From NCBI RefSeq assembly GCF_000003815.2, contig NW_023365730.1, forward strand, positions 736,527 through 800,526: a stretch of 64,000 bases of DNA, read 5' to 3'. The translations under genes were made by a program, and so were the position numbers. Source of the DNA: Branchiostoma floridae. Lineage: Eukaryota > Chordata > Leptocardii > Amphioxiformes > Branchiostomatidae. A model generated the notes under the pieces. It was not told the origin of the DNA. It made no database searches and saw only the letters and a program-made list of their open reading frames with translations. Shown here piece after piece: positions 63,021 to 64,000 of this stretch (position 1 is the stretch's first letter; the number at the start of each line of letters is the position of its first letter).

Positions 63021-63571
63021 TCTGTTCCGAAGGTTGGGGGGGGGGGGGGAGTGGGGTAATGTTTCTTATGTTATGTGACGTTAAGTTACTTACAAAATCA
63101 CAATATTGTTTACGTTACATAAATGGTGTTCCGAGACAGACGGAGGATAACTCAACATAAAAGGATGTTCTTCCGAATTCAGTGTAAAGAACTGTCGGAA
63201 ACCCCATACAGACCCTCATAAAAGTTTCTGCCACTCCAACGGTGACTCCAAGCATCAGTGACTTTAAAATACCCTATAGACTTGAGAAAGAAACCGGATA
63301 ATTTACAAGTTCAAGTCCTCTGACCCTTAGAATATTTCTTCAGCAACTGTGCAGACAAAAATGCTTCCCAGGTAAAAAGTGGGGAGGGGGGCGTCAGCTT
63401 AATCAAGATTTAAGCTAATTCTTTCACTAAATGCTTAACAACGAGGCTTTAGAACAAATAGATAATTAATTCAAGTTTACATCGCCTTCATACTCACTAC
63501 AACAGTTTCAATATGAAGGAGATTTTCACCTATATTGGAGAGATGAAAATATGAAGTCTTTTCCCGCGATG

Positions 63572-63659
63572 TTTGTCCCGCGTGGTGCATTGTGGGCCGG
63601 TAGGTTATAGGTCATCCGGCGACTAATCAAGAGACCATGATGCACCACGCGGGATAAAA
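63572..63659. repeat. Short foldback sequence
   Basis: GTCCCGCGTGGTGCAT and its inverse are separated by about 50 bp. Confidence 0.65.
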
Positions 63660-63689
63660 CATGGCGGATGCTGACTAACTTTTCGAACA

Positions 63690-64000
63690 AAATTTCTCTT
63701 CTTCGTAGGTATNAATTTCTAAGATGTATTTCCTCAAATCAAGACTACTTTTCTTGCTTGAAGAACAAATTTGGTTTCTTATTTCTAATGTCTTTGTTCT
63801 TACACCAAGAAAGCTTTTCTGACTTCAAGACCTGAATTCTTATCGCCTAGAAATGTTTATGGTCCCTAAGACATAGGTTCTTAAGATTTATGTTCTTATA
63901 TCAAGAAAACTGTTCTCACTTCAAGAACTAATTTCTTATTTAGATTCTTATTGCCAAGAAATGATTTCTTATTTCTTAGATTTATGTTCTTATACCAAGA
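63690..64000. repeat. Array of TTCTT...AAGAA palindromic words
   Basis: Words such as TTCTTATACCAAGAA recur every 30-50 bp, with TTCTTATTTCT variants. A similar A/T-rich TTAAGAA field lies at 60300-60520. No gene seen in 63021-64000; a single N is at 63713. Confidence 0.55.

Noticed and set aside
1-64000. CRISPR arrays, bacterial operons, ribosome binding sites, rRNA
   Set aside because: None seen; the sequence is clearly eukaryotic with spliced genes. The tandem exon satellites are not CRISPR-like because the spacers are homologous intron sequence.

Overview
This looks like a window from an invertebrate-deuterostome nuclear genome, most likely an amphioxus (Branchiostoma). The reasons are small exons split by introns of 0.2-3 kb, tandem one-repeat ankyrin exons, very dense short inverted-repeat DNA transposons with intact target-site duplications, tRNA-derived SINEs, truncated LINE tails, and no bacterial features. 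The species call is inference. Two assembly gaps (100 N at 8891 and 790 N at 19389) and one isolated N at 63713 are present. Layout: 1-2.9 kb holds transposons only. At 2.95-5.7 kb on the + strand there are four near-identical single-ankyrin exons and one diverged ankyrin exon, plus one copy broken by a repeat insertion. The last copy runs into an open reading frame of about 190 codons with a SAP-like segment and acidic tail, but in a different frame. Converging on it from the - strand (6428-7564) is a long, basic, coiled-coil-like protein exon that I do not recognise. About 8-20.7 kb is gene-poor and filled with foldback elements, a complete SINE, LINE ends and the two gaps. The main content is one very large - strand gene occupying about 20.7-62.7 kb, with its 5' end beyond the exons I can see. 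I reconstructed 43 coding exons plus a 3'UTR exon. All 42 coding junctions keep one frame, giving at least 2144 residues ending in a stop at 22600-22602. The protein reads: a short N-terminal piece, a C-type lectin domain with an EPN motif, an acidic linker, then five tandem units. Each unit begins with a PRG-x-D-T/A signature followed by C a few residues later, and carries four CC-X7-11-C motifs (twenty in total). This is the cysteine pattern of extracellular matrix protein 1 (ECM1, distantly like serum albumin). Between units lie blocks of clustered Ser-Ser-Glu-Glu (likely sites for Fam20C-type secretory kinases), a His/Gly/Arg-rich block, and a similar His/Arg/Gly-rich C-terminal tail. Together these suggest a large secreted, calcium- or metal-binding, glycan-binding matrix or body-fluid protein. 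Many exons of this gene are accompanied by tandem, degenerate copies of one exon end together with the neighbouring intron sequence. Three transposon insertions end within about 4-10 bp of functional splice donors. These are the strongest novel observations in the window.
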